Shown here: piece after piece, positions 5,605-6,303 of the stretch | Layout: each line of letters starts with the position of its first letter | Position numbering within the stretch: the first letter of the stretch is position 1 | Assembly (NCBI GenBank): GCA_030040455.1 | Contig: JASHTR010000533.1 | Span: 1-6,303 of the forward strand | DNA length: 6,303 nucleotides | Source: Terriglobia bacterium | GTDB lineage: Bacteria > Acidobacteriota > Terriglobia > UBA7540 | Direction: 5' to 3' | Program-made: the position numbers and the translations under genes | Notes under the pieces: model-generated | Database searches by the model: none | What the model was told of the DNA's origin: nothing | The model's input: the letters and a program-made list of their open reading frames with translations, nothing else

Positions 5605-6174
5605 TTACCGATCCGGAAATATTGGATGGCTCCTGAGCCAATGCAAGACTTGGTCGGCACTCTCGTTCGGTGGGAACACCGGGTAGAAGACGTGCTCTAT
5701 TCGACCACCCCACACCATCAACGTCAGCCGCTTCACAAGCCGCATCCCGTCAACCTCGAATATCGGGAGGCGCAGCGCGTCGCACAGCTTGAATTCTGCG
5801 TCGCTCAGGATCTCGTATGGAAGGTGGAGGCGATCGGCCATTTCGCGTTGATATTCGAGCGTTTGCGTGCTCAACCCGAAAACCTCGACCTTGAGCTGCA
5901 AGAGCTTCTCGTAAAGGTCCCGGTACCCGCACGCCTGGGGAGTGCAGCCACGCGCCCCTGGAATCATGTCCCATCCTTCGGGCAGCGGCTTGCCTGGCAC
6001 TCCCGTCATTGGATAGCAATAGATTACGGTTCTGAGTGCCATCAGACCGGAAAGATCAACCATCCGGTCCGCCGTCGAGCGAAGGGAGACGCGGGGCATG
6101 AGCATGCCCTTCAGATGGTCCGTCGCACTGTCGTCGACGGGTCGGGGCAGGTTAGGGGGCAGCGGGAAACTCAT
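5605..6174 (-). CDS. Peroxiredoxin, AhpC/TSA (BCP/PrxQ-like) family, GCTPQxC type
   Basis: A thiol peroxidase of about 189 residues with a thioredoxin fold; it reduces H2O2 or organic peroxides in the cytoplasm, as no signal peptide is visible. Counting from ATG 6174, the active-site segment 'PGARGCTPQACGYRD' has C77 as the likely peroxidatic cysteine and C82, five residues on, as the likely resolving cysteine, the same C-x4-C spacing as E. coli BCP. It is preceded by 'YCYPMTG' and a short insertion, so the canonical PxxxTxxC is modified. Later blocks 'VFGLSTQ', 'LPYEILSDAEFKL' and 'RIEHVFYPVFPP' are typical of the family. Starts at TTG 6201, ATG 6186 (AAGGA upstream) and ATG 6174 (AGGA upstream) are all possible. 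I prefer 6174 because 'MSFPLPPNLPRPVDD' resembles the family N-terminus. It lies 32 nt after the upstream gene's stop, so co-transcription is likely. Confidence 0.88.
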   Translation of the reverse strand: MSFPLPPNLPRPVDDSATDHLKGMLMPRVSLRSTADRMVDLSGLMALRTVIYCYPMTGVPGKPLPEGWDMIPGARGCTPQACGYRDLYEKLLQLKVEVFGLSTQTLEYQREMADRLHLPYEILSDAEFKLCDALRLPIFEVDGMRLVKRLTLMVWGGRIEHVFYPVFPPNESADQVLHWLRSHPIFPDR

Positions 6175-6205
6175 GTGTTCCTGCATGTCGTCCTTGTCCA
6201 AGCAC

Positions 6206-6211
6206 GTTATA
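6206..6211 (-). promoter_or_regulatory. Possible -10 element (TATAAC) upstream of peroxiredoxin
   Basis: TATAAC lies 31 nt before ATG 6174 and overlaps the stop of the upstream reading frame. No convincing -35 is present at 16-18 nt, so this is a weak candidate. If used, transcription would begin near 6199, which would exclude the TTG 6201 start. Confidence 0.2.
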
Positions 6212-6302
6212 CTGCGCTCAACCCTAGCCCATCGAGCTTGCCGGTGTGCAACTTGCCGTCGCGGACTACGAAAAGTTCAGGATATTTGTGGACCCACGGC
6301 TC
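6207..6302 (-). CDS. C-terminal fragment of an unrecognised protein (cut by window edge)
   Basis: The minus-strand frame is open from the window edge to TAA at 6209-6207 and gives 31 residues: 'EPWVHKYPELFVVRDGK' followed by 'LHTGKLDGLGLSAV'. The composition and GC-ending codons look like real coding sequence, and the fragment sits directly upstream of the peroxiredoxin on the same strand. I do not recognise the family, and too little is present to assign one. Confidence 0.5.
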   Translation of the reverse strand, partial: EPWVHKYPELFVVRDGKLHTGKLDGLGLSAV

Positions 6303-6303
6303 A

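Noticed and set aside
1..6303. Defence system, CRISPR array, tRNA/rRNA genes or transposase
   Set aside because: No evenly spaced repeats, cloverleaf-like sequence, rRNA blocks, or transposase or nuclease motifs were found in any of the frames read.

Overview
The window is GC-rich bacterial DNA, densely packed with genes. It most resembles an Acidobacteriota-like or other soil bacterium. That is an inference from protein style, base composition and one intergenic inverted-repeat element of the 'HSERSEES' type often seen in such genomes. No rRNA, tRNA, CRISPR array or complete insertion sequence was seen.

Left half, plus strand (about 1-2702): a tight translation cluster. It holds the C-terminal 271 codons of glutamyl-tRNA synthetase (gltX, cut by the window edge), an RlmB-type 23S rRNA 2'-O-methyltransferase of the SpoU/TrmH family, and the radical-SAM enzyme RlmN. 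The genes overlap by 1 nt (TGATG) and 4 nt (ATGA), so they are very probably one operon with coupled translation. The RlmB tail is extended over a degenerate 7-nt repeat.

Middle (2703-2977): a convergent intergenic gap with a possible rlmN terminator hairpin, an imperfect inverted-repeat element and a small GC hairpin.

Right half, minus strand (read from 6303 down to 2978): the last codons of an unrecognised protein at the window edge; a peroxiredoxin of the GCTPQxC type; a 259-nt gap with no convincing gene; the C-terminal remnant of a PQQ-dehydrogenase-like beta-propeller protein; an NAD(P)-binding epimerase/dehydratase-like SDR whose YxxxK lysine is a cysteine; and a DapA-superfamily lyase/aldolase that keeps the Schiff-base lysine and catalytic tyrosine. 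The remnant's stop codon overlaps the SDR start (ATGA), and SDR and DapA-like genes are 5 nt apart. This suggests an ancestral operon (quinoprotein dehydrogenase, SDR, aldolase/dehydratase), perhaps for sugar or sugar-acid oxidation, whose first gene has been lost except for its end. A good -35/-10 pair lies exactly at the truncation edge.

I do not see a clearly new defence or mobile system. The most unusual items are the decayed quinoprotein with a promoter at its broken edge, and the SDR/DapA-like pair of unknown substrate.
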